Assembly: GCA_015680905.1 (NCBI GenBank)
Contig: CM027378.1
Span: 7,545,001 to 7,609,000, forward strand
Direction: 5' to 3'
DNA from: Coptis chinensis
Taxonomy: Eukaryota; Streptophyta; Magnoliopsida; Ranunculales; Ranunculaceae
DNA length: 64,000 bases
Part shown: positions 12,201 to 23,516 of the stretch, piece after piece
How the letters are laid out: each line of letters begins with the position of its first letter
How positions within the stretch are numbered: position 1 is the stretch's first letter
Notes under the pieces: generated by a model
Told to the model about the DNA's origin: nothing
The model's database searches: none
Seen by the model: the letters and a program-made list of their open reading frames with translations, nothing else
Made by a program: the position numbers and the translations under genes

Positions 12201-12655
12201 TAGTAAAATGACAGAAAGGGTAAAATCAGAATATATTTATTTCAAATCCGGGCTATTTGTCCTTGAGGGTTATTTTCACGCGAAAATTGGTTTTCAGGGT
12301 TATTTTCACCCGAAATTTATCATTGTGAGTGATTATCACAAAACACTGTCCTCTAGAGTTGTTTTGAATGACCAATTTCTTGTTATATTAATGCAATGAA
12401 GTGTTTATTATTGTTTGTTTCCCAAAAATACCATTTTTTCTAACACTCACTGATAATATATGTTGCCAAAGAAAAAGAAAGGGAAACAATACTGTTTACA
12501 AGATATAATAATAAAATAACAAAATGAGTCCCACTATTCATGTACATGAAACATGAATATCCTAGAATCCAACAAAATTTTAATATTTTTAGAGCTTACA
12601 TAGTGGGAATATTTATTAAAGTATGAAAATAACAATGATTGAACTAGTTTCAAAA

Positions 12656-12905
12656 TTACTGATTTATGGCCGCCATGCACGTTGCGAGATTGTGACCAAC
12701 CAATCCACATCGACCACAATGAAGAAGCCTCTTTTCTAGATCTTGTGACTCAATGTGTCTCTTCTTGCGACGTCCAGGGCGAACACGAGTTACTGGTGGA
12801 CGCAACTCTGGACCTTGCTCTAAAAATTCATCACCTGTAAGAGATGGCATGTCCCAAGTTGCCATTAGTCGAATACCCTCAGAGTATATCTTCTCTTGTG
12901 CTTCT
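12656..12905 (-). pseudogene. MULE (MuDR-type) transposase C-terminal fragment
   Basis: The translation contains PPVTRVRPGRRKKRHIES followed by CGRCGLVGHNLATC, a CX2CX4HX4C zinc knuckle preceded by a PGRxKK linker. This is the usual C-terminal layout of plant MuDRA-like transposases. The open frame extends upstream of the first Met as YFKREAQEKIYSEGIRL, which resembles the stretch just before the linker in these proteins. An in-frame TGA lies just upstream of that, so only the last 80 residues or so remain. No DDE catalytic part is visible nearby. It lies 275 bases from the element ending at 12381, but the two need not belong together. Confidence 0.75.
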
Positions 12906-14095
12906 CTCTTGAAGTAATATAATCATCTACATAGGAGTAAAAGAACACGGTACACTAAATGCATAAATGCAATTCGTGTTTTTTTTTGTGATTTCTAGTA
13001 CGGTTTTGGAGTTGGAAGTTGAGAGTGGGAGTAGACTTCCATAGATATCTCCACCTTTTGGAAAGAACTAGCCAATTAGTCTGCCTGCGGCTGGGCCTGC
13101 TACATTGATAGTTCACGATGAACTGATTTTACTTTTATCAAACTATTAACAACTACAATACATTATTACCTAGCATTACCTGCCATTAGATGCATTCCCT
13201 ACCATTGGCAAAGTATTGATCAATAGCATCAAAAAATTAATAGCGGGCCTGCCATATGAAATTAATTTTCCTTTGTACTAATTCTTTTGAGGAGTAAGTA
13301 TAATGATTCTTTCAAGGAGTAGTAAGTATAAGCAAATTGATCAATAGCTTGTCCGTAACCGATCCATAGTCATTTCAATCTAAAATTGTAGAGTTTCATG
13401 AAATTCTAGCTTACGAACCATCCAATTATGAATTACCATAATTAACCAATAATAATTAATACCCTACGAACCATGATATTCTCAATCTCGCAAAGAGTAT
13501 CAGTTTTTATCTAGTCTTCACTCAGTTGTAGACTTTGGTTGTGGTTGGTTTTTCTATAACGAAATAAAATATCTTCACCAAGGCTTTTCTGATGGTTTTC
13601 AAAAAGTATTTATGGTGTAACCTCACACAACAAGCAGATTAAAGTGACAAAAAGTTCTCTTAAATAAGATGGATTTGCCCACTTGCTGGCTTGCTTCATA
13701 ACATCGTTGTGAGTACAATTGACCTTTTCAATGAGAGAGAAATAACATGACTTCACATCTTCCAGATCAATTTACCTTGCTCTTTCTATAAAAGTTATAC
13801 TTGTTGTTAAATAAATAACATATTAGTAACAATTTATCGGACAACTCATTGTAGTAGTAATGACTAATGGGAGACAAAGTTGGATGATAACTTTTACTCA
13901 TATCAACTGGTCCCATTGACAATCACCATTTGGTTTCTAATCTATGTAGTTTAAATGTTAATCAGTAGCTACTTGGTCTAGGAGCACATAGTGATGAGTC
14001 TTAGTCATCGAAATTAATCGGGGAATAATGAGGATCTAATTGAAAATAAGAAAAATATAATAACCATATATAAGAATAACAACCATATATGAGTT
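12906..14095. other. No gene seen; AT-rich spacer
   Basis: No exon-like stretch or element terminus was recognised on either strand. GGAGTAAGTATAATGATTC and a similar string recur close together near 13290-13330. Confidence 0.4.
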
Positions 14096-14099
14096 AATG

Positions 14100-14420
14100 A
14101 AATGCATCATTAAAAAGTAAAAATGTATAAGCAAGTTCAGGAAATGTATAATTGTATAAATGTAGCTTGAGACAACCATGAATGAACATTAGATCAACTC
14201 TATTTTGAATGCATGAGAATGAAGTAGGCTAACACCACATCACATGAACATATACTAAGAGAAAAAAGGAAATGTATCTGGCTAGAGTTTGTTAACCATG
14301 ATTTGATCTTTCGTCCAGTCCTCATCAAGTCTGGTGTACAAATTAAATATTAAGTTCCCCATATCCTTTGTAAGACCATTGTTGCACGTGTGATAGGCCT
14401 CAGATACTTCTAACTGCTTT
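14100..14420 (-). repeat. Duplicated block with exon-like stretch (partner 19020-19350)
   Basis: This block and 19020-19350 share long colinear similarity. Both contain AAATGTATAATTGTATAAA, then CATGAATGAACATTA, then CACCACATCAC, then CTGGCTA, then GATTTGATCTTT, then CCTCATCAAG, then ATTGTTGCACGTG. On the minus strand, 14294-14415 reads openly for about 40 codons (including AYHTCNNGLTKDMGNL and LYTRLDEDWTKDQI) and looks like an exon of an unidentified gene. The partner copy is more decayed in that stretch. Confidence 0.6.
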
Positions 14421-15170
14421 CAAGTTTGAAATAAGAAAATTTTGCTTAATATTAGTTTTAGGGCACATATATTTTCTTCGAAATAAGAAACACCATTGAT
14501 TAAATCATTGTGTTTACCTTTCCCACTGTCCTAATCAACACCAACCCCAAATTACAGTATACCTTTTTATTGCTCTAACGTACTTCACTATTTCTATCCT
14601 TCTTGGATCACCTAAGGCAAGAAGTATTTGATTGTCAATAATTGGATTCGACAATCGGTTCTGTCTTCTCTGAACTCATTTTTTCTCTATTATCTAAAAT
14701 AATTGGATTATTATGTCTAAAGAGTACTATATATTTCATTGATTACCCAATTTATTATCCAAATAAGTATCTATAAGGAGTACCTATTTACCATCTGCTA
14801 GAGCAACTACAGTCGCAACTTACACATTAACCCATAGGAAAGGGAAAGCGCCAAAACTGGTATCCAAACCCCATGTTCTGAGGTTGAAAGATCTAAATTG
14901 AGCATTCCTTGTCTATAATTTTATTAACAATGAAATGGAAAACAGGTAGTGCATAACTAACTGAGGGGTTATATTCACCTTGGCCAGCAAAGACTGTTAC
15001 AACAAACTATGAAAACTATAGTGATTCAACTCCAAAGCACTCCCAACAACAAATTATTATCGGAAATGCCACAGAGAGAAAGTCAACAGTGATATTATTA
15101 ATCAACAGAAAATAGGTAAAACATGTGTAACACGTTGTACATAGCAAGAATTAAAAAAGCAAAATCATAC
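14421..15170. other. No gene seen; AT-rich spacer
   Basis: Nothing convincing was found. The sequence has the same AT-rich, intron-like texture as the rest of the exon mosaic. Confidence 0.4.
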
Positions 15171-15174
15171 TTGG

Positions 15175-15925
15175 TCATTCCTCATTTGTCCCATTGGAGG
15201 ATTGAAATTTCATTGCTCTCCTCCTTGCATGCCATCCCTCTACTCCATCTGCGAGAATCTGTCCTTTGCCTGGCCCTGGATAACTCTGACTATAGCTAGA
15301 GGCAGCTCCTTGCCTGCAGTATCTAACAGCAGGACCAAAGTTCCTACTATCGCCTCTGAGATCCCTATTCTCTGGAGGCATATTATCTCCTCTTCTCGCC
15401 TGTGGGAAGTCCCTTTGATATGAAGGCAATTGTTGATGAGTCTCTCTTCCTCCAGTCTGTCAGATTGGAACTGGACCATAGTTCTGTTGCGGTATGTAGC
15501 TTTGTGGTACGGAGTTTGGTTATACCCTAGTGCCCCTTCCATCTCCTGGTCCAGCTGGAGTTGAACTGAAGTTTTGCTGTGGTGGATAATTCTGTTGTGC
15601 CACATAGTTCCTTCCATCTCCTGGTGCGGCTAGACTTGGAGCAAAATTTTGTTGTACCCCACCGTTCCTTCTACTCTTGGTCTGGCTAGATCTGGATCTG
15701 GACCAAAATTTTCCCTCGAACCGTAGTTTTGTTATGGCGCATAGTTCTTTCTATCTCCTTGGGTAGAACCCTGGTGATCATACAACTGGTTTCTTGGTTG
15801 CATTGGTGGGCAGCCATTACATACTACGATTCCTATCACCATATCAACCAGACCTATACTGTACTAGTGGAGGCCTGTGAGTAATTATCCCATTCTCATA
15901 TCTTCTATCAAGTGGGGGTCTGCCT
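15175..15925 (-). pseudogene. MORF (multiple organellar RNA editing factor) C-terminal fragment
   Basis: MORF/RIP proteins partner PPR proteins in plastid and mitochondrial C-to-U RNA editing. Their C-terminal tails are rich in Gly, Pro, Gln, Asn and Tyr. One minus-strand frame shows this tail: RRYENGIITHRPPLVQYRSG, GDRKNYAP, QNYGSRENFGP, APGDGRNYVAQQNYPPQQNF, PQQNYGPVP, DFPQARRGDNMPPENRDLRG and SYSQSYPGPGKG. Several in-frame stops and at least one frame change interrupt it. The conserved MORF N-terminal domain is not seen nearby, so this is only the tail exon. The resemblance is closest to mitochondrial-type members such as MORF1 or MORF8, but this was not tested. Low-complexity tails can mislead. 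Confidence 0.6.
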
Positions 15926-16104
15926 TAATCCCATAACCATTTCAGTCATGCAATGAGCAAAATAACTCCGACTGACTCACCTCGCATCCCGACTCCAATG
16001 CAAGCTTGAAGAATCTGAGTGAAACAGAGTGTTTTGCAACTGACTTAGAGAGCTTGATCTGTGATAACCAATATGAAGCTGAGGATATAAGAACTTCCTT
16101 CTAC

Positions 16105-16570
16105 TCATTGAAACTTGTTTTTTACTACTACTCCCTTGCCCTTTGCTAGATCCATTCTTTCTGGTCTCAGATAGTTGACATCAAGTACTCCCAAAGTCTT
16201 CTCCCACGCTGCAAAGTCCTCTTGAGGGGTACTAAGCTTGCTAGCTTTTATAGCATCAACAAAATCTATAGTTTCACAAATTGCTCCTGCAGCTAACTTG
16301 ATATTGTCGTGAAGGAAAGTGTCTTGAGTGCAATAGAGCTCATAGTACTTTTCTCGATCGTTCTTAGAGAACTCGAAATCTATGGTCAAACCGTTCACTC
16401 CAATGGTGAAGCTATCTAGATCTTTCATGTCTTTGAACTCGAGAGTTTTTTCCAAAAGTCTGACACATTTAAGAACTACTAAACCAAACTCTTCATTGTC
16501 ACGTCTCGACTTCTCAACTGTTGGGGGTTGCCACTTGTAAGGCTTCACATGAAAAATAGGTTATTGTCAC
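16105..16570 (-). pseudogene. Unidentified host exon, 147-codon open frame
   Basis: A clean open frame of about 147 codons begins at the Met at 16548 and ends in a stop at 16105. The product is soluble, mixed in charge and apparently helical, with stretches such as FGLVVLKCVRLLEKTLEFKD, IGVNGLTIDFEFSKNDREKY and TPQEDFAAWEKTLGVLD. A splice-acceptor-like TTTTTTGGCAG lies upstream near 16600, so this may be a terminal exon and not a whole gene. It is the best preserved open frame of the exon mosaic. I do not recognise the family. It has no membrane segment or signal peptide. Confidence 0.55.
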
Positions 16571-16579
16571 TTCTCGACA

Positions 16580-17360
16580 TTGTGCTCTAACATGAAAATA
16601 ACTGCCAAAAAATAAAGCACAATGTCATAAGAGAAAACTTAAGAAACATAATAAATATATCAGGAGGAGTCACATACGTATAGATAAGGATGAGGTTCAG
16701 CATCACCACTCGCAAGTCAGAGGCACGCTAACTTCAAATTCATCTTTCCTAGCTTTTGATGAATATTATGCAAGATTTAACAATCTTGTTCCAAAAATTA
16801 GTGTCTTAATCTTTTGTCCCTGGCTCAAGATCGATCTGAATAATAATGAAAAATGGATAGAGAGGCTGAATAACTTTAAAAAGAAGAAAACACCATAATG
16901 ATATAAGAACCAAATTGATAGTAACCTGAGATATACACATAAAACACAATTATTAATTAAAATAGAAAGGAACACCTAATATAAACATAAAACACAATAT
17001 TTCAAACAGAAACCCATGAATTACATATCAATAATAAACAAAATGAAGAGCACTCAAGCTTACACAATTAATCCAAATGATTTTTCATAAGAAAAAACAA
17101 ACAAATACTTCAAGATGTTGATCCTGATGGCATCCAAAGAAATCAGTATGGAAAAGCGAATATATGTGTTTGATGATATATTATAATAGCTTGGACCAAT
17201 TCAAAAATCAACTAACCATGGCCGAAAAGTTCCTTAGCCAAATTACATGGTCAGCAGGATTCTATATGTCAAGAACCTAAAGATTAGATGACTCCGATAA
17301 TTAAAAATAAAATGTATCTGTGACACATGAAATCTCCCTTGAGATAGCCCCCCCCCCCCT
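16580..17360. other. No gene seen; AT-rich spacer
   Basis: No supported coding sequence was found. The open frame at 16766-16975 on the minus strand is AT-rich and hydrophobic by composition only. A run of about ten C residues lies near 17350. Confidence 0.4.
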
Positions 17361-17413
17361 GAAATCTCTCTTAGTTTGCCAAGACCACTAATATTAGTTG
17401 GCCTTGCAGCCAT
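17361..17413 (-). pseudogene. Possible short first exon, unidentified
   Basis: The minus strand reads MAARPTNISGLGKLREIS and ends at TTTCAG next to a poly-G run. It fits the pattern of short exon pieces in this region but is too short to identify. Confidence 0.2.
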
Positions 17414-17632
17414 CACTCTACTTTAAATCTTATAGTTCTACTACAATCCTTCACCGAGCCATGGAGTATTTTTTCTATGTCTTGAAGCTACAATGGAGAA
17501 ATAGATATTGCTTCTTCAAAGTAAAGACATAGCACTCACCCATTCAACACCGTGATGACCTTGCTTAATTATGAGATAGTCCACAATTAGTGTTATTTCC
17601 CACATTTAAGAGAATTGCCTCATAGCAGAAAA

Positions 17633-17833
17633 CCATTTAGGGCCAAGATTTGTCATTTATAACCATCAAGTCTTGTCTTTATATATCATTGAAAGAAATA
17701 TAACTCAAACTCATACCTAACAAACAGAAAGAGCCATTTAGGGCCAAGATTTGTCATTTATAACCATCAAGTCATGTCTTCATATATCACCGGAAGAAAT
17801 ATAACTCAAACTCATACCTAACAAATAGAAAGA
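17633..17833. repeat. Tandem duplication of about 100 bases
   Basis: Two adjacent, nearly identical copies begin CCATTTAGGGCCAAGATTTG and end CAAA(C/T)AGAAAGAGC. They differ at only a handful of positions, so the duplication is fairly recent. Confidence 0.95.
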
Positions 17834-17839
17834 GCATTA

Positions 17840-19015
17840 AGCTAAAAATTGATATAGTTTTAACTAATACTGAAACATCAACTATGCTACACTTGCAATG
17901 ACTTAACTTAACATTCATGCATGATCAGTAGTAGAGAAAATTGCATAGACTAATATCTCTGTTGATATGTTAAAAAATAAATCACTTATATAATTAATAG
18001 TTTAATACACTAAGATATATATTTACTCAAAAAAAGATGCAAATGTGGGGTTTTTTTATATTATTAACTCTGAGAATTCTGCAATTGTAATAAATGAGCT
18101 GCTTCCAACCCATTTTCTCATTTATTCTACACTTGCTCGATGTGAAAGCAAAAAAACACCTTTTTTTTTTCCGAATTTAATGGTTTAATTTTCAAATCAA
18201 AGAGAGAAAAAGAGTGGTGCATCGTGTTTTCAAGTGTAAATAAGTGATTTAAATAGAAAAGTGTTAGAATTAAGTTAGGGTTTTCACATACCTTGTTTGT
18301 CTGGTCACAAACCAACTCGAGGCGCTCTAAATAATTCTATATGGGAAACCATAGTTAAAATCATCTCGAGATTGCAGAGATACATTAAAGTAAAATATAT
18401 GATATCTATTTTTGTGAGAGAAAGAGGCCAGTATTGTTTCAAATGAAAGAAGTTATTCAGAGGAATCCTAAAATGAAGAGAGATAAAGAAATGAAAAGAG
18501 AACATAAAGAAAAGTGCTTAGCAATCAAGTAATTTTCATCGCATTGCTTGTTGCAAGTTTACGCTCAATTTGTACCATTCGACCAAACTATATTTGAAAT
18601 TTTCTTTAAGGCATATCATTGACCCCCACCAAGCAGTGAAGAACAAAAACATTCATAAGTAAGACAACTAAAATTGAGATCTAACAAATGAAAAAATAAT
18701 TACATTAATTCATTTATTATGGAATATATTAGGAAACTAAATGAGTTAATACGTATACGATTAACTACCATGACATTTCCATAGCACAAATGATGGTTAA
18801 TTCATCTTGAAAAATGTAGTTAACATGTTGATCTTATTGTAGGTTAGCCAAAAGCTAAAGACCGAAAATAAATTATAATCTGGAAAAAGAAAACTTCATT
18901 GCTGCATTAACGGAAGCACTAATATTAGAAAATATAAGGATGCTAAATTAAGCATTTTAACACATTCTCTGATTATAGTAGTTAGGAAGAATAGGTAAAG
19001 ATACAGTAAACAATG
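17840..19015. other. No identified gene; AT-rich spacer
   Basis: A short minus-strand stretch at 18283-18330 (LERLELVCDQTNK before a GTATGT donor) looks exon-like but cannot be identified. The rest shows nothing supported. Confidence 0.35.
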
Positions 19016-19019
19016 ATAT

Positions 19020-19350
19020 GCTAACTGAAAACATATAAGCAAGTCCGGTAGAAATGTATAATTGTATAAAATATAAATGCAACTTGAGATAACCATGAAT
19101 GAACATTAAATCTACTCTATTTTGACTGCATGAGAACGAAGTAGCCTAAGCGAACACCACATCACGTACACCACATCACATGAATATGTGCATAGAATGG
19201 GAAAAAAGGAAATGTACCTGGCTAAAGTTTGGTCCTCGTGATTTGATCTTTTGCCCCGTCCTCATCAAGTTTGGTGTACAAACATTAAGTTCCTCAGGCA
19301 CTTCTTAAGATCATTGTTGCACGTGCAATATGCCTTAGATCTTTCTAACT
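19020..19350 (-). repeat. Second copy of the block at 14100-14420
   Basis: This block is colinear with the earlier one, roughly 80-85% similar by eye and in the same orientation. It contains a small extra duplication of CACCACATCACRTRAAC. The exon-like part is less open here than in the first copy. Confidence 0.75.
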
Positions 19351-19376
19351 ACACCCAACCTCTTTATATTCACCCA

Positions 19377-19590
19377 AAAAAAACACTCATTACTCAATTG
19401 AAACAAAAATGATACCCAATTCCTAAAAAAATGGTTAAATAAATAATCTTCATAAGACTAAATTCAAAATACCCAATTGGAAAGAGAGGGGTTGAGTGAA
19501 AACAAATAAAATTTTGAAACCTGATTCACAGAGATTGAAAAAGGAGAATGCAATGGTTAAAAAAGGCAATATGCGATAGGCCGCCATTAC
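19377..19590. repeat. Duplicated block (partner 25823-26035)
   Basis: Long near-identical strings are shared with 25823-26035, for example AAAAAAACACTCATTACTCA, GATACCCAATTCCTAAAAAA, CTAAATTCAAAATACCCAAT and GAAACCTGATTCACAGAGAT. Both copies are in the same orientation and differ by few substitutions and small indels. This is younger than the 14.1/19.0 kb duplication. Confidence 0.9.
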
Positions 19591-19599
19591 TATCATCGG

Positions 19600-20990
19600 T
19601 TGTGTTTAGCATTCGATTCTTCTATATGGTCGTTGCACTTGATAAAAGTAGATTAGGATCAATGAAAATTTATCAGAAACAATAATGCAGCAACACCTTC
19701 TCATAGAGATAGAGGCAAGACCTAGAAGATGTTAAGAAAAACATTTTTTAAAATATTACTCACCCTTTGGACTCCAAGGAAAAACGAAAAGTTTGTTAAA
19801 GCACCAATTTACCTCTTCAAGTTGGTCTATAGTGTATACAAATGTTTCTTGAAAGAGATTTCTTTGCACTATTCTAAAATCTTAATTTAAAAATCTCCGA
19901 TACAAAATTCTAATAGGCTCGAATATTTTAGATTTTTCAGGCACCTCATACCAAATACAGGAATCCATCATAAGAAAATCTCTTAATTTATATGTTAAAA
20001 ATCAAAGTAGCCTTTAGTCAACCAGACAGTCAACAAAATGAAACTTGAGTAGATAACACCTTCTTTTCCCCTCATACACTACGGATATCATTTTGAACTA
20101 AAAGAAACAAAGGGAATCAAATATGATAAGAAATAAAGTACTCCTAGGAATGTGTTTGCACAGACACTGTTATCGGTATTGGAATGATCAGGTATTAAGT
20201 GTTGGATTAAGAAGAATTCCATAAACTGGACAAATGGACCCGGTAATAAATTTTACACAATCTAATAAAGCGGGTTATATTATGGAGTATACTATGATAG
20301 ACATCAAATGATCTTAAAAAAGGAACCAAAGGACCGTGCACATAGCCTATGAAAAGGCTGTGCAGCATAGCTCATGATCATATGTTATTAAAGAAACCAC
20401 ATACCCTATTGTTGGGGTCACCAAGATATCAACCTCCTTGAATATCTCCATGTGATAATGCATAATCCTTCGCCTGCATAATTAGATAGAGGAAGGTTGT
20501 TGGAATGGACATCTTATTATTTTAATTTTGAATGCTAAAAATGATCTAGATGAAAAGACAAAAGTACTTCATTATGATACGATCAACTTTACTCTATAAG
20601 TCTCGGTATGTGGAACTATGAACATGCATGTTTCATCTTTTGATATTATAAGATATATTTATGTATATCTAATAATATGCAGATAATATATATCTAGTCT
20701 TTAAATCTTTTTGAGAACAAAAGATGGTCCAAAGTCCAAACTATATATGCTAGAAAATTATATTTGTTATTTTCGCCTCACCTAAGACGTGCAGTAGCAA
20801 TATAATCTGATGCACAGAATGAGCTGAACAATGCCAACTGGTGCGAGTAGTAATGTGAAGCAAAATGAGAACTTTATTTTGATCAGTGAAAGAAAATAAT
20901 GGAGCTTCGAAGTTAAAATGTACATTCCACTTGCACGATATCGTTATACCAAGGGTATTCTTCTCCATAAGAGACATAACCCCTACCGTG
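19600..20990. other. No gene seen; AT-rich spacer
   Basis: No supported exon, element end or RNA gene was found in this stretch. Confidence 0.4.
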
Positions 20991-21038
20991 ATAAAGTCCC
21001 CAAGAATAAAGTACTTTTCAATAAGTATGGGAACTTAC

Positions 21039-21177
21039 CCAGCCTAATAATAAGGGGCCAGTGAACACATTGCTTTGCTTCAGAGCCAATTGCAACAATA
21101 TGGGAAGTGCGCATCTCATGCAACTCCGGTATCCTGTGGCAAACTCCACAACACATTCTGTGGTACACAAACTTCAA
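21039..21177 (-). pseudogene. Unidentified exon-like stretch ending at a GTAAG donor
   Basis: The minus strand is open for about 46 codons in one frame (including HEMRTSHIVAIGSEAKQC) and also in a second frame (including CVVEFATGYRSCMRCALP). It ends at GGCTGG before GTAAG. It resembles a host exon in base composition, but the true frame and the family are not clear. Confidence 0.35.
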
Positions 21178-21390
21178 CTATCCTGTGGCACCCTTAATCA
21201 TATACTTAACAAATCAAATGTCCAATATTTTCTTATGCAATTTAGTGTAGTCTACATGTAGAAGTTTCAAAACGTGAAGCAACACACGGAAAAAGTCCAA
21301 ACAAAACATTTATGAACATAAGAAAACATTGACACACACAAAAAAGAAATTTAACCAATTGCAACCAAGAAGAAAGAAGAGTTAATATAC

Positions 21391-21480
21391 CTTTTGATTC
21401 TTCGGCACTTTCAAAATTCCATTTGAAAACCCCTCGGGTCTGAAATCTTCCGCATCTTCTCCCCACAATTCACAATAGTC
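21391..21480 (-). pseudogene. Cytochrome P450 exon fragment, CYP72-like
   Basis: The minus strand reads ELWGEDAEDFRPEGFSNGIL followed by KVPKNQK, and ends at a GTATAT donor. In plant P450s of the CYP72 clan the stretch ELWGEDAEEFxPERF lies just before the heme-binding loop. The Arg of the PERF motif, which pairs with the ExxR helix, is Gly here, so the fragment could not contribute to a working enzyme. Neither the heme-binding Cys motif nor the ExxR motif lies nearby. It is an isolated exon piece on the same strand as its neighbours. Confidence 0.8.
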
Positions 21481-21779
21481 AAATTGATAAAAGAAATTCA
21501 ATTAATGTTAAAAGAATAATCATCCAGTTAGAAACCAAAAAACACTAAATAACCATTGAATCACCGTATCAACAAATTACCCCATTACATAAAATTTGAG
21601 ACTGTAAGAAATAAGACAAATGGTTAAATGAACATTTAGGGGAAAAAAAAGCTCAAAAAAAGTTAAATGGATGTGAAAATGGCAAACAAATGTGAAAGTA
21701 GCACTTATTAAGCGAACAGATAAGCAATTTGAAAAAATCATAAAATTGCACAACAGTCATGCCTTGTTAGCATCCTCAC

Positions 21780-21895
21780 CTGGTGCTTTGCTTGATGGTT
21801 TGCAAATTCACTTATTGCTTCAACTGCTATGTCTTGTGCAACTTTCTCTAGCAAAGCTTGTTATTGCATGACTCCAACCATTTCCTTCTAACCAT
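21780..21895 (-). pseudogene. Unidentified exon-like stretch ending at a GTGAGG donor
   Basis: The minus strand reads ALLEKVAQDIAVEAISEFAN followed by HQAKHQ, and ends exactly at a CAG before GTGAGG. A Met with one in-frame stop lies a few codons upstream. The peptide is helical and charged. The family is not recognised. Confidence 0.4.
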
Positions 21896-22377
21896 GCAGG
21901 TGAATCAAGTAGTGATAAATTATACGACACTACCAAGTACAAAATTTGTGCAATATAAAATGTAACAGAAAAATATGAGTGTGAAGAGAACCTCATTTCA
22001 TCCACTTGAACCTGGCAATTGGTGTGCATGGCCCAACCTTATAAGATGAGTGGGAGCATAACAGCAATAGAAATATCCTACACTAAGAAAACACAAAAAT
22101 AACAAACCAAAAACCCGTAAACTTATAACTCCAATACAATTAATATATAACCACCTGTAAAATAAAATAAATAGTAGCACATGAGAAGAGGTAACAAAAG
22201 AACAAGGAACTTACAGTGTTGTTCCATTTGTTCATCCATTTATATAAAAAGAAACTTAAAGTATCAAAACCACATGATTTCCTATTTTTTGAGTCGAGTC
22301 CGTAAGCGGGTGTCCGTCTAAGAGCTCCACTATATTATATAAAACATCTTATAAAGAAACAGGTGATGACAACTCAC

Positions 22378-22463
22378 ATAGCACTTCTAGTCCATGCAAG
22401 GTCCTGAACGATATCCAAGGCAGCATGCAATATAAACTTGTGTTGGTGAGTAGCTTTTTCTTT
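22378..22463 (-). pseudogene. TRAPPC2: TRAPPC2 (sedlin) internal exon
   Basis: TRAPPC2 is a small core subunit of the TRAPP tethering complex that acts in ER-to-Golgi traffic. The 86-base exon reads KEKATHQHKFILHAALDIVQ followed by DLAWTRSAM. This closely matches the conserved plant stretch around FILHAALDIVQDLAW. It is bounded by a GTGACAG acceptor and a GTGAGT donor, both intact. No other TRAPPC2 exon was seen in the neighbouring sequence, so this is one lifted exon with its splice sites. The reading frame is uninterrupted. Confidence 0.85.
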
Positions 22464-22469
22464 CTGTCA

Positions 22470-23510
22470 CAGGATTACGGGGCCATAAATCAAACACTCA
22501 TTCGAAAGTTTAAATATTGAAATAAATACATGCATTAGAATCTAAATTGTCAAATGGCACAGACTCTTTTCATTATCTACCTACATAAAGTGGACACTTT
22601 ATAGTAATTACAATATATAGAGAAGCAAGCATATGCAAGAGAAATATCGGCACCACTAACTCATTGCTATGCAATAATTGGTAGCCTGCAAAATATGGTC
22701 ACTATGGGGTTATTATGGTCACCAAACAAAATTGTTCAATGTGCTACATGACTTGTGAAAACTCAAATGATCAAAATTGAATCAAGACCTCTAAGAGAAC
22801 AAAGAATGTTTTTGGTGTTCGAGTGTTTTATATATAAGTATATGACTGAACTTCACTCTTCTAACCAAACAAACCCACAACCATGTATAGAGAATGAAAA
22901 GTAACCCAAAAGCATGAGCATAACAGTATCAAAATTTGGACAATTAAGTATTATATGTCTATCATCATACTTAATGGAGCATATACAATTGTTTTTAGTG
23001 CACATAACTAAGAAGAAGACAGATATATGGAAGCAAGAAGAGAGAGGTAATTGTGCATTCCCTTGGTGTCCTAATTCTCACTAAAAGTAGTTTGACTATT
23101 TTGAAAAAGTAAACCTAAAAAACCTAAATGGCAGGGGCAACACATGCATACACTATTGTGGCAGGGGGTATGAACTTACAAAATGAAATGTATCAATTTA
23201 GAATCAGCGTTCAATTTATGACAAACACTTTGAAACACCGTTCAACTTCTGGCTCAAATTTAAGAAAATAAATATAAATTTTATAGAAAGTTAGAAACTG
23301 ACCAAGTTGCCAATCCATTCACCGAGTAAACATAATGGAATATGTATTCAAGTTATGAAATGAAGTGAACACAAAGACAAATATGTTCTATGGAAGACTA
23401 CAAAACTCGAAATAATGTAAAAAAAAAGTTAGAAATAAAAACTAATAAAATTACAAAAATTACGTGTGCGTTGAACCGAAAATTACATGTGCGTTGAAAC
23501 AAAAATGCTT
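22470..23510. other. No gene seen; AT-rich spacer
   Basis: No supported exon was found. ACGTGTGCGTTGAA and ACATGTGCGTTGAA lie close together near 23462-23500 as a short direct repeat. Confidence 0.4.
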
Positions 23511-23516
23511 AAAGAC

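Larger units (their letters stand above)
6134..12381. mobile_element. MULE-like or foldback DNA element, split by a solo LTR
   Basis: GTTATATTAA flanks both ends (6124-6133 and 12382-12391), a candidate 9-10 base target duplication as made by Mutator-like transposases. Inside the ends, ACTCTAGAGGACA and TAATCACTCACAA appear in inverted order on the two sides (near 6143 and 6199 on the left, 12333 and 12349 on the right). The imperfect inverted repeats are about 190 bases long. Next inward on both sides is an array of short palindromes. Without the 4.65 kb solo LTR the element would be about 1.6 kb long and would encode no protein. The outermost bases of the two ends do not match well, so superfamily assignment is uncertain. 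Confidence 0.5.

Noticed and set aside
5847-12480. GGGGGTGTTTGGATCC as the left end of a large PIF/Harbinger element
   Set aside because: No matching inverted end with a 3-base target duplication was found to the right.
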